From the NCBI GenBank assembly GCA_963773195.1, contig CAVZAE010000006.1, positions 1 through 64,000 of the forward strand: a DNA stretch of 64,000 nt, in the 5' to 3' direction. The notes beneath the pieces are model-generated. The model saw only the letters and a list, made by a program, of their open reading frames with translations, did no database searches and had not been told where the DNA came from. Position numbers and translations under genes: made by a program. Origin of the DNA: CAIWHR01 sp963773195 (GTDB lineage Bacteria > Pseudomonadota > Gammaproteobacteria > Burkholderiales > Casimicrobiaceae). This document shows, piece after piece, positions 57,333-64,000 of this stretch (its first letter is position 1; each line of letters opens with the position of its first letter).

Positions 57333-57564
57333 GCAATCGAGGTCGTACTCGTGACCGGGTACACGGATGCGATCTGCACCGAAGCAGTGCGTGACTACCC
57401 CGTGAGCAAGGGCGTGCCGAAGGACAAGATCGAGGCGATTGGCGTGGGCGAGAAGGAGCCGGCGCCGGTCTCGTTTGCAATCAGAGGAACCTGAAGGAGA
57501 AGATCGCCTGCCTGCAACCCGACCGCGGGTCGAAGTCCAGGTCAAGGGCGAATCGGCGAAGTAA
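57333..57564 (+). pseudogene. Fossil of an OmpA C-terminal domain
   Basis: The translation AIEVVLVTGYTDAICTEAVR, then DYPVSKGVPKDKIEAIGVGE, then (after a shift near 57470) CNQRNLKEKIACLQPDR, then (after a missing base) VEVQVKGESAK and TAA matches the C-terminal end of the MtrB-OmpA protein at 61550-61819. The segment corresponding to YNQKLSERRAD is deleted. It shows that a second copy of this porin gene, or of its OmpA part, once stood upstream of the decaheme gene. Confidence 0.88.
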
Positions 57565-57588
57565 TCGTGGACCGCGATGTCCGCCAGG

Positions 57589-57613
57589 GCCGCGTCTCCG
57601 GCGCGGCTTTTTT
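57589..57613 (+). terminator. Rho-independent terminator
   Basis: Stem GCCGCG (57589-57594) pairs with CGCGGC (57602-57607), followed by TTTTTT. It stands right after the OmpA fossil, as expected for the end of a former operon. Confidence 0.8.
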
Positions 57614-58036
57614 GGACCGCTCTGCACCCATCCGGCATTGAGATCCGGCAAACCTCGGGCCTCGCCGGCCCGGTTGTTGCGCTGCGTCGACGACCTTTGA
57701 CGCAGGTCAAGAGTCGTACGCGAACAAATGGGTTTTCATTGACAATCAATGATGTATTTTTGCAACAGCGACTGAATTTTCGCGGCTTGTTCCCCTTGAC
57801 CGTCGCCGGCTCGCAGACGAACAATTCGTTTCAAAGCTGCGGAAGCGATGTTCGCGCGCGTAGCGAGCGCGCCGGAACCCCCGCCAACAAGAACACACGC
57901 AGCCGGTAGCTTCGACGCAATTGGGCGCGATTCTTTCTCGCGCAACCCAAGCCCGACGGCCCATGGCCGCGGATCCGGTAGATCAGGGCCTCCTGGCCGC
58001 GCCGCCGGATCGGACCGAAGCATAAAAGGGGTTTCC
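57614..58036. other. Upstream region of the decaheme-porin operon
   Basis: No gene is supported. It contains the Crp/Fnr-like site (57697-57710) and, just downstream, a second palindrome CATTGA-CAA-TCAATG (57737-57751) in an AT-richer island. Confidence 0.5.
57697..57710 (+). promoter_or_regulatory. Crp/Fnr-family-type palindrome upstream of the decaheme gene
   Basis: TTGACGCAGGTCAA, a perfect TTGAC-N4-GTCAA inverted repeat, the exact reverse complement of the plus-strand site at 57143. It lies 326 bp before the decaheme start, so a long leader is implied if it activates that gene. Confidence 0.6.
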
Positions 58037-58996
58037 ATGCGAATCGAGTCAGCCGTCGCAGCGTCCGGAATCCTGGTACTCCTCGCGGCGTTCACCGCAT
58101 TCCCCGCGTCCGCGCAGACGCAGACGGCCACGAGCAACGTGCCGGTCTGCGTCAACTGCCACGAGAGGCAGAACAGCACGATCCTGCTGACGGCGCACGG
58201 CGCTCAGAACGACGCTTCGGGCAGCATGTGCCAGGCGTGCCACGGCGACGCGTCAGATCACGTGAAGGATCCGACGAAGAACAAGCCCGCGAATATCCTC
58301 GGGTCGAACACCGCGAGCGCCGCGGAGAAATCGGCGGTGTGCCTCGGCTGCCACAGCGGATCCCGACACCTCGAGAACTGGGCGGTCGCGAAGCACCGCA
58401 AGGTCGACGTGACGTGCGTCAACTGCCATTCGATGCACGGCACGCAGTCGGCGAGCAACAACAGCGAGATCAAGGGCGCGCAGTTCGCCGCGGCGCCGTA
58501 CACGACGACGGTGCGGCAGCTTGCTTACAAGCGATGCGTCGAGTGCCACACCGACGTGCGCGCCGAAATCCTCAAGCCCTCGCACCACCCGATCATCGAA
58601 GGCAAGGTCGGGTGCCAGGACTGCCACGACCCGCACGGCGCGCTCCTCAAGGCAAGCCTGCGCAACGACTCGGTGGTCGACTTGTGCGTGAGCTGCCACG
58701 CCGACAAGCGCGGCCCGTGGATCCACGAGCATCCGCCGGTTGAAGAGAACTGCGCGATCTGCCACACGCCGCACGGCTCCGCGCACAAGGGCCTGCTCGC
58801 GCAGAAGCCGCCGGCGCTATGCGCCGACTGCCACGCGAACGGCCACACGCATGGCATCTACGATGGACGCGGGACGATTCCCGGCACGCTGCCGTCGAAC
58901 GTCCGCTTCATCTCCAGCGGCTGCGTGAATTGCCACCGGCAGATCCACGGCAGCAACGCGCCGGCGTCCGCCTACGGCCAATACTTCCTGCGCTGA
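58037..58996 (+). CDS. Periplasmic decaheme cytochrome c (MtrA/MtoA/DmsE family)
   Basis: 319 aa from the ATG at 58037, chosen because a signal peptide follows (VAASGILVLLAAFTAFPASA). Ten CxxCH motifs are present: CVNCH, CQACH, CLGCH, CVNCH, CVECH, CQDCH, CVSCH, CAICH, CADCH, CVNCH, and many extra His serve as axial ligands (SRHLENWAVAKHR; SHHPIIEG; DPHGALL). Length and heme count match MtrA, MtoA and PioA, which form the electron wire inside an outer-membrane porin. The porin gene follows 15 bp downstream. It could support extracellular electron uptake (Fe(II) oxidation) or export. Confidence 0.95.
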   Translation: MRIESAVAASGILVLLAAFTAFPASAQTQTATSNVPVCVNCHERQNSTILLTAHGAQNDASGSMCQACHGDASDHVKDPTKNKPANILGSNTASAAEKSAVCLGCHSGSRHLENWAVAKHRKVDVTCVNCHSMHGTQSASNNSEIKGAQFAAAPYTTTVRQLAYKRCVECHTDVRAEILKPSHHPIIEGKVGCQDCHDPHGALLKASLRNDSVVDLCVSCHADKRGPWIHEHPPVEENCAICHTPHGSAHKGLLAQKPPALCADCHANGHTHGIYDGRGTIPGTLPSNVRFISSGCVNCHRQIHGSNAPASAYGQYFLR

Positions 58997-59011
58997 GATC
59001 AGGGGGCCAAC

Positions 59012-61819
59012 ATGAGAGTCAAGCTCATTGCCATCGTCGTGGCCGGCCTCTTTGCGCAGCCTGCGCTCGCCGACGAGAACTTCATGTGGGGCGGATCCGC
59101 CGAGGTCGGCGGCCGCGGCACGAACATCGACGGCGCCAACCGCAACGGTGCCTACGGCAACACCAAACCGCTCTCGGCCACCAACCCGCTGACGCCGTTC
59201 GTCGGCCCGGCGGACGACGCCAAAGCGCAGGAGTATCAGAACATCAACAGCGCACCGATCGGCGTGATCGACGTTCGCGGCAGCAACCGCAATTACTACC
59301 TCCGCGCCTTCGGCGAGGAGTTCGGCCGCGATGACCAGTTCATCAATGTCGTCGGGGGCAGCTTCGGGGCGTGGAAGGCCGCGATCTACAACAACGACAT
59401 CCCGCACAACTACTCGTTCAACGCTCTGTCGCCGCTCACCAATGTCGGCAGTACGCTGCTCGGGTTCTCCTCGCCCAGCGGAACCTATCCACCCGCGGCG
59501 AACCCGAACGCCTGGGGTACGTGGAACTATGGCACTCAGCGCAACACCACGGGGGGGAACTTAGAGGTATCGATGAAGTCGCCGTGGTTCGTCCGCGCCG
59601 ACTACAACGAGGTCAGGACGAACGGCATCAAGCCGTCGAGCGGCCAGCTGGGAACCGGCTCCGGCAACGGCTTCATCGAGTTCGGCGCACCGGCCGATTA
59701 CAAGACGAAGAACGCGTTCATCGAGGGCGGTTACAACACCAGGCAGTACGGGCTGAAGCTCGCGTACCTCGATTCGAAGTTCACCGACAGCAACAGTTTC
59801 ATGCAGTGGCCGAACTTCTACCTGGGCAACCAGCTCGACGCCTCGCTGCTGCCGCCGGACAACGAGCTCAAGAAGTGGAGCCTCAACGGCTACATCAAGC
59901 AGCTGCCGTGGGATTCTTCGATCATCGCGCGGTACACGCAGAGCAAGCTGACGAACAACATCGATCTCACATCCTCACTGTGGACGTCGAGCTTGAAACC
60001 GACGGGCACTGCCACCAGTCCCCAGGGGAATCCCGTCGGTGCGGGATATCTCTTCACGCAGCCGTTCGACCCAGCGACAGATCAGAACCTGACGAATTTC
60101 AGTGGCGACAACAAGAGGACGAGCGCCAACGTCGCCTGGAACGCGAGCCCGATGGCGCAGCTCGACATGCGGGTCTACTACGACTACTACGACCTGCAGA
60201 ACAATTCGACGACCGTCGCGTACCGGCAGGGGAGCCAGGGCAGCAACTGCGCGACTCCGCCCGTGAACAGCGCGACGTGCTTCACGATCGACGCGCTGAC
60301 CGAGGAGGTGGGCGAGGCATTCTTCTACACCAAGAATGCGGCCGGGTTCGACGGGTCCTGGGCATTCAACCGCACCAACAAGCTGCTCGGCGGATTCGAC
60401 TGGGAGCAAGTCAAGCGTAACTGGGAGGTCAACAACCAGGAGGTGCCCAAATCCACCGACTACCGCTACTGGATCCAGTACAAGAACTCGGGGTGGAACA
60501 ACCTGAGCGGCTGGATCAGGTACGAGTTCCTGCAACAGCGGTCCGACATCAGCAACGACAATGCGGCGACCAGTGTCGCGGCGTACTTCACGCCCTACAA
60601 CGTCAACAATTTCGACCGCAACAAGGTCAAGCTCTACGTCGATTGGACGCCAGCGCCGCTGTGGCTCTTCGCCGTCGGCGCGACGTGGGCGGATACCGAC
60701 TACAAGGACAACCTCTACGGGCGCACCAAGGACAAGAGCCAGCAGTACGACGCGACGGTGGCGTGGGGTGACGACAAGCTGAAGGTCACCGGCATCGGGA
60801 ACTGGGGCAAGGTCGAGTACAACCAGACGTACCTGAGCGGGAACTACCCGCCACCGACGCCGAACGCGTCGGGGAATTTCACCTGGGGCACGCAGAACAC
60901 GCAGGACGGCTGGATGGCCGCCGCGCTGGTCGACTGGGCGGCGACCGAAAAGTTGATGCTGACTGCGTCGTACACCTACCAGAAGACCGGCGGCGGCGTC
61001 GATTTCTCGTCGGGCAACACGCAGGCCGGTGGCGGCTTCATGGGCGGTCCGCTCGTCAACTACGGCACCGACGATACGAAGCTGCAGCGCTTCCAGCTCA
61101 AGGGTACGTACAACTACAGCAAGGTCTGGGCCTTCAGCTTGGGGTATGCCTACGAGAAGTACGAGTACAGCGATGGACAGATGGCGGGTTACGGCGGCTT
61201 CTACCCGTACTTCATGAACCTGAACACGTCGTCACCAGGTTCGAACTACTCGTGGCTCACCGGCGCTTTCGCCAACCCGGGCTACCGAACGAACCTCGTC
61301 TGGGCGACCGTGACGTGGAAGTTCGAGCCGCCGCCGCAGGTCTATGTCGCCGCGCAGCTCGCGGAGCCGCCGAAGGCCGCTCCGCCGCCGCCGCCAGCGC
61401 CAACGCCGCCGCCGCCGGCACCGGCACCGCAGGTCACGAAGATCACGCTCGATTCGAAGGTGCTGTTCGACTTCGACAAGGCCGTGCTGAAGCCGGAGGG
61501 CAAGACGGCGCTCGACAGCCAGGTCGTCTCGAAGCTCGCGCAGATCCAGAAGCTCGAGGTCGTGCTCGTCACCGGTCACACCGATCCGATCGGCACCGCG
61601 GCGTACAACCAGAAGCTCTCCGAGCGTCGCGCCGATGCCGTGCGCGACTACCTGGTCTCGAAGGGCGTGCCGAAGGACAAGATCGAGGCGATCGGCGTCG
61701 GCGAGAAGCAGCCGGTCCCGGGTCTCGTCTGCAATCAGAAGAACCTGAAGGACCGGATTGCCTGCCTGCAACCCGACCGGCGGGTCGAGGTCGAGGCCAA
61801 GGGCGAGACTAGCAAGTAG
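59012..61819 (+). CDS. MtrB/PioB-type outer-membrane porin fused to an OmpA domain
   Basis: 935 aa. Signal peptide about 1-20 (LIAIVVAGLFAQPALA). Residues about 21-780 form an MtrB/PioB-like beta-barrel rich in aromatic strands (SGWIRYEFLQQRSDI; WLFAVGATWADTDYKDN; LMLTASYTYQKTG; AFSLGYAYEKYEYSD). The N-terminal CxxC seen in Shewanella MtrB is absent. A Pro/Ala linker (about 784-807) joins a complete OmpA C-terminal domain (about 810-935: KVLFDFDKAVLKPEGKTALD, VTGHTDPIGTAAYNQKLSER, RRVEVEAKG), which binds peptidoglycan. Such a fusion would anchor the electron conduit to the cell wall. No outer-surface MtrC-like cytochrome is nearby. Confidence 0.93.
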   Translation: MRVKLIAIVVAGLFAQPALADENFMWGGSAEVGGRGTNIDGANRNGAYGNTKPLSATNPLTPFVGPADDAKAQEYQNINSAPIGVIDVRGSNRNYYLRAFGEEFGRDDQFINVVGGSFGAWKAAIYNNDIPHNYSFNALSPLTNVGSTLLGFSSPSGTYPPAANPNAWGTWNYGTQRNTTGGNLEVSMKSPWFVRADYNEVRTNGIKPSSGQLGTGSGNGFIEFGAPADYKTKNAFIEGGYNTRQYGLKLAYLDSKFTDSNSFMQWPNFYLGNQLDASLLPPDNELKKWSLNGYIKQLPWDSSIIARYTQSKLTNNIDLTSSLWTSSLKPTGTATSPQGNPVGAGYLFTQPFDPATDQNLTNFSGDNKRTSANVAWNASPMAQLDMRVYYDYYDLQNNSTTVAYRQGSQGSNCATPPVNSATCFTIDALTEEVGEAFFYTKNAAGFDGSWAFNRTNKLLGGFDWEQVKRNWEVNNQEVPKSTDYRYWIQYKNSGWNNLSGWIRYEFLQQRSDISNDNAATSVAAYFTPYNVNNFDRNKVKLYVDWTPAPLWLFAVGATWADTDYKDNLYGRTKDKSQQYDATVAWGDDKLKVTGIGNWGKVEYNQTYLSGNYPPPTPNASGNFTWGTQNTQDGWMAAALVDWAATEKLMLTASYTYQKTGGGVDFSSGNTQAGGGFMGGPLVNYGTDDTKLQRFQLKGTYNYSKVWAFSLGYAYEKYEYSDGQMAGYGGFYPYFMNLNTSSPGSNYSWLTGAFANPGYRTNLVWATVTWKFEPPPQVYVAAQLAEPPKAAPPPPPAPTPPPPAPAPQVTKITLDSKVLFDFDKAVLKPEGKTALDSQVVSKLAQIQKLEVVLVTGHTDPIGTAAYNQKLSERRADAVRDYLVSKGVPKDKIEAIGVGEKQPVPGLVCNQKNLKDRIACLQPDRRVEVEAKGETSK

Positions 61820-62282
61820 CGGTCGGCGGCCGCCCCGGGACCGGCAGGACCCCCGCCGCGCGGAGGTGGTCCGCCCGCGCGACGTACGCGTCGACGAGCG
61901 TGTTCGCCACGCGATCGAACACGGGACCGGCGACCTTGCCCAGCAGCGAGCGGTCGACGTCGTAGCGCAGGTCGAAGTCGATCCGGCAGCCGTGGGCCGC
62001 GAGCGGCGTCAGGTGCCATTCGCCGTGGAAGTGGCGAAACGGCCCGCGTTCCATCGTGACGGCCATCCACTCGGGCCGCCGCTTCGGATTGCGCGTGCGG
62101 AACCCGAAGCGTACGCCGTGGACATCGACGTCGATGTCGGCAACGACGATCGCCGCATCGCGATGGACGATCGTCGCGCCCGCGCACCACGGGAGGAACT
62201 CGGGATAGTGCTCGGCCGCCTCGATGAGGTCGAACATCTGCTCGGCGGCATGGGCGACGAGCACCGACTTGCGCAGCTCCAT
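61809..62282 (-). CDS. ratA: RatA/COQ10-type SRPBCC protein
   Basis: 157 aa. START-like fold typical of RatA/COQ10: MELRKSVLVAHAAEQMFDLI, then AEHYPEFLPWCAGATIVHRD, RTRNPKRRPEWMAVTMERGP, CRIDFDLRYDVDRSLLGKVA and FDRVANTLVDAYVARADHL. COQ10-type members bind ubiquinone in the membrane; RatA was described as a toxin inhibiting ribosome assembly in E. coli. It is convergent with the porin gene, overlapping by 11 bp. Confidence 0.88.
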   Translation of the reverse strand: MELRKSVLVAHAAEQMFDLIEAAEHYPEFLPWCAGATIVHRDAAIVVADIDVDVHGVRFGFRTRNPKRRPEWMAVTMERGPFRHFHGEWHLTPLAAHGCRIDFDLRYDVDRSLLGKVAGPVFDRVANTLVDAYVARADHLRAAGVLPVPGRPPTATC

Positions 62283-62334
62283 CCGCGCATTCTAGGCCGC
62301 CGCCTACGGGGGCGCCGTGCCGCCGCGCGGACCT

Positions 62335-62517
62335 TCAGGCCAGCGCGTCCTGGCGGCGTACCGTGATCGGGAGGATTTTCTTGCGCGCCTCGCCCTCGGC
62401 GACCGAGCGCGCTTCCTTCACTCGCCGCTGCTCGCGGCGGATCCTGGCGAACGTCTTGCGCAGGTCGGTCTCGACACTCGGCGTATAGCGAAACTCGGGA
62501 TCGAGGATCGATTTCAT
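62335..62517 (-). CDS. Small basic conserved hypothetical protein
   Basis: 60 aa from the ATG at 62517: MKSILDPEFRYTPSVETDLR, then KTFARIRREQRRVKEARSVA, ending in a Lys/Arg-rich tail. It is the type of short protein seen in many betaproteobacteria. The function is unknown. Confidence 0.55.
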   Translation of the reverse strand: MKSILDPEFRYTPSVETDLRKTFARIRREQRRVKEARSVAEGEARKKILPITVRRQDALA

Positions 62518-62823
62518 GGCCAAGTCCCCGGCGACGGAACGCCGCGTTCGGGCGCACCTGGTGCTTCCGACGCAACGCGCGTGCCAGAGCGTTTCCCGCT
62601 GGCGGTACAGGGAGTTGGCGCGCGCCGTGCCTGCAAACCGGCGCCGGCGCAGGCAATCCTTGCAACCGACCGTGCAGCGAATTCCGACACGTCCGGTCCT
62701 CGAGCGGCAAACGTGACAATCGTGTCAACCAAATCTGCCTCTCGTGCGCTAGAATCGCGCCGCACCCGCCATCGATGGCGTCGCGCGGTGGCGGTCCCGA
62801 GCATCCAATCGGAGGAGATACCA
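62518..62823. other. Upstream region of the cytochrome gene
   Basis: No gene. It contains the palindrome TGACA-ATCG-TGTCA (62714-62727), a possible regulator site, and a -10-like TAGAAT at 62750-62755, about 70 bp before the cytochrome start. Confidence 0.4.
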
Positions 62824-63108
62824 ATGAAAGCTGTCATGATCGCCGCGGTCGTGGCCGCGGGTTTGGCTTGCGCCGGCTCCGCGAATGCGCAGGAAGCGCT
62901 GGCGAAGAGCAGCGGCTGCATGAATTGCCACGACGTAGCCACGAAGAAGGTCGGCCCGGCGTTCAAGGACATCGCCGCGAAGTTCAAGGGTAAGCCGGAC
63001 GCCGAAGCCATGCTCGTCAAGCAGCTGTCGACCGGCGACGGGCATCCCAAGGTGACCGCGAAAGAGGACGACATCAAGTCGCTCGTGAAGTGGGTCCTCT
63101 CGCAGTGA
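62824..63108 (+). CDS. Periplasmic cytochrome c-551/c-552 type
   Basis: 94 aa with GGAGGAGA upstream. Signal peptide about 1-22 (MIAAVVAAGLACAGSANA). Heme motif CMNCH in SSGCMNCHDVATKKVGPAFK; Met ligand region GDGHPKVTAKEDDIKSLVKW differs from the usual (no Met there), so the sixth ligand is unclear. Electron carrier, probably periplasmic, perhaps serving the decaheme system. A terminator follows. Confidence 0.92.
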   Translation: MKAVMIAAVVAAGLACAGSANAQEALAKSSGCMNCHDVATKKVGPAFKDIAAKFKGKPDAEAMLVKQLSTGDGHPKVTAKEDDIKSLVKWVLSQ

Positions 63109-63131
63109 TCGTCGCGGGTTGACGAAGACGG

Positions 63132-63157
63132 AAAAAGCCGGCGCCCGCCGGCTTTTT
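63132..63157 (+). terminator. Bidirectional terminator after the cytochrome gene
   Basis: AAAAAGCCGGC (63132-63142) and GCCGGCTTTTT (63147-63157) form a perfect inverted repeat with a four-base loop and T-tail. Confidence 0.88.
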
Positions 63158-63183
63158 CGGGCCGCGTTCGCCCCCGCGAAAGA

Positions 63184-63209
63184 AAAGGGCCCCAGTGCGG
63201 GGCCCCTTT
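63184..63209 (-). terminator. Terminator after efp (minus strand)
   Basis: GGGCCCC (63187-63193) pairs with GGGGCCC (63199-63205), with A/T flanks. Read on the minus strand it ends in CCTTTTCTTT, the expected T-tract for efp. Confidence 0.75.
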
Positions 63210-63227
63210 GCCGAACGTTGCGGCGTC

Positions 63228-63782
63228 CTAAACGCGGCGCTTGTACTCGCCCGTCCGCGTGTCGATCTCGATGTTGTCGCCGGTCGACACGAACAGCGGC
63301 ACTTGCACATCGAAGCCGGTGCCGATCTTCGCGGGCTTCATCACCTTGCCTGACGTGTCACCCTTGACCGCAGGCTCCGTGTAAGTCACTTCGCGCACGA
63401 CCGTCGTGGGCAACTCGACCGAGATCGCCTTGCCTTCGTAGAACGTGAGCTCGCACTCGAGGCCGTCGGCGAGGTAGCGGATGGCCTCGCCCAGGTTCTC
63501 CGCCTCGACCTCGTATTGATGGAATTCGGAGTCCATGAACACGTAGAGCGGATCGGCGAAGTACGAGTACGTCACTTCCTTGCGGTCGAGCTGGATCACG
63601 TCGAACTTTTCGTCGGCGCGATAGATCGTCTCCGTGCCCGAGCCGGACAGGAGGTTCCTGAGTTTCATCTTGACGACCGACGCGTTGCGGCCGGATTTCG
63701 AGAATTCCGCCTTCTGGACCACCATCGGATCCTTTCCGACCATGATCACGTTGCCGGCGCGGATTTCCTGGGCGATTTTCAT
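63228..63782 (-). CDS. efp: Elongation factor P (Arg-modified type)
   Basis: 184 aa. Three-domain EF-P: KOW-like domain 1 (MKIAQEIRAGNVIMVGKDPM), OB domain 2 (YRADEKFDVIQLDRKEVTYS) and C-terminal domain (GDNIEIDTRTGEYKRRV). The loop tip is FSKSGRNASVV, with Arg at the modification position (R32) where E. coli has Lys34. Arg-type EF-P is rhamnosylated by EarP. It binds stalled ribosomes at polyproline stretches. The upstream partial gene is EarP. Confidence 0.97.
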   Translation of the reverse strand: MKIAQEIRAGNVIMVGKDPMVVQKAEFSKSGRNASVVKMKLRNLLSGSGTETIYRADEKFDVIQLDRKEVTYSYFADPLYVFMDSEFHQYEVEAENLGEAIRYLADGLECELTFYEGKAISVELPTTVVREVTYTEPAVKGDTSGKVMKPAKIGTGFDVQVPLFVSTGDNIEIDTRTGEYKRRV

Positions 63783-63827
63783 TGCGGCACCTGGTAACTG
63801 AGTAAGTAAGAGTCTGATTTGGAAAAC

Positions 63828-64000
63828 CTAATATTCTATCACGCCGACCGCCGCGGAGACCAGCCCGGTCGCGAGATCGGCGTGCGTCGCCAGGACCCTG
63901 CACCACGCCCGCGCATGCGCGGCGACGGCCGCCTGCCGCGCCGCGAACTCGCGCCAGGCCTCCCCTAAGGCCTGTTGCCCGGCGATACCGTTCCACGCGT
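63828..64000 (-). CDS. earP: EarP arginine rhamnosyltransferase, C-terminal end (cut by window edge)
   Basis: 57 codons at the window edge read AWNGIAGQQALGEAWREFAA, then VAAHARAWCRVLATHADLAT, ending GVIEY and TAG. This helical tail fits the end of EarP, the enzyme that adds rhamnose to Arg32 of EF-P from dTDP-rhamnose, and the gene order earP-efp is typical. The N-terminal part lies outside the window. Confidence 0.75.
   Translation of the reverse strand, partial: AWNGIAGQQALGEAWREFAARQAAVAAHARAWCRVLATHADLATGLVSAAVGVIEY

Noticed and set aside
62714..62727. TGACA-ATCG-TGTCA as a further Crp/Fnr site
   Set aside because: The half-sites and spacing differ from the TTGAC-N4-GTCAA pair at 57 kb, so it is noted but not counted as the same motif.

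Overview
The window is GC-rich bacterial DNA. It most resembles a betaproteobacterium: an Arg-type elongation factor P sits beside the C-terminus of EarP, and RatA, a tungstate ABC operon and many c-type cytochromes are present. The exact lineage cannot be fixed from the sequence alone. A recurring feature is single-base frameshifts, usually one extra base, inside otherwise well-conserved genes. They are densest at 25-36 kb (hybrid kinase, CoA-transferase, GntP permease, CBS protein, GlgX). They may be consensus errors or real decay.

Layout. 0-7.6 kb is a region of small or decayed genes: a ribbon-helix-helix-like protein with a tandem operator, broken copies of a substrate-binding protein, a beta-helix protein, GST and DUF3455, plus an intact LysR regulator. 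An intact IS30 element lies at 7621-8842. 8.9-15.1 kb carries three paralogous Cys-rich periplasmic binding proteins, one complete and one truncated SCO protein, and a histidine kinase, but no ABC permease or ATPase. 15.4-25.1 kb holds a zinc-ribbon protein, a beta-propeller/DUF362/SDR/SRPBCC group, a phasin and an acetamidase-like enzyme. 25-36 kb is the frameshifted stretch.

36.5-41.4 kb is the most notable locus, a compact plus-strand operon. It encodes a membrane-anchored NapC/NirT-type tetraheme cytochrome, a PqqD-like peptide-binding protein, a radical SAM enzyme, a MenA-type UbiA prenyltransferase, a second radical SAM enzyme, a 51-residue PqqA-like precursor peptide and a third radical SAM enzyme. 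In the peptide a Trp-x-x-Pro motif is followed by a Tyr at exactly the PqqA spacing, but the PqqA Glu is missing. I infer an undescribed RiPP pathway that may turn a peptide tyrosine into a prenylated, membrane-borne redox cofactor, with the NapC-like protein as a possible electron-transfer partner.

41.5-53.3 kb has a GNAT enzyme, two adjacent secreted enzymes (a subtilase and an alpha/beta hydrolase) sharing a duplicated C-terminal LWW/SGWGIN domain, a peroxiredoxin, and a tungstate/molybdate locus (molybdopterin-binding-like protein, ModA-like, TupA, TupC, TupB). A divergent HTH-PBP regulator faces that locus across two near-identical palindromes. 53.4-63.1 kb is a cytochrome region: a membrane protein with one heme motif, mono-, di- and tetraheme cytochromes, an MtrA/MtoA-type decaheme cytochrome, and an MtrB/PioB-type porin fused to an OmpA peptidoglycan-binding domain. 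This suggests electron transfer across the outer membrane. The same 14-bp Crp/Fnr-like palindrome lies upstream of the diheme and decaheme genes. RatA, a monoheme cytochrome, efp and partial earP close the window.
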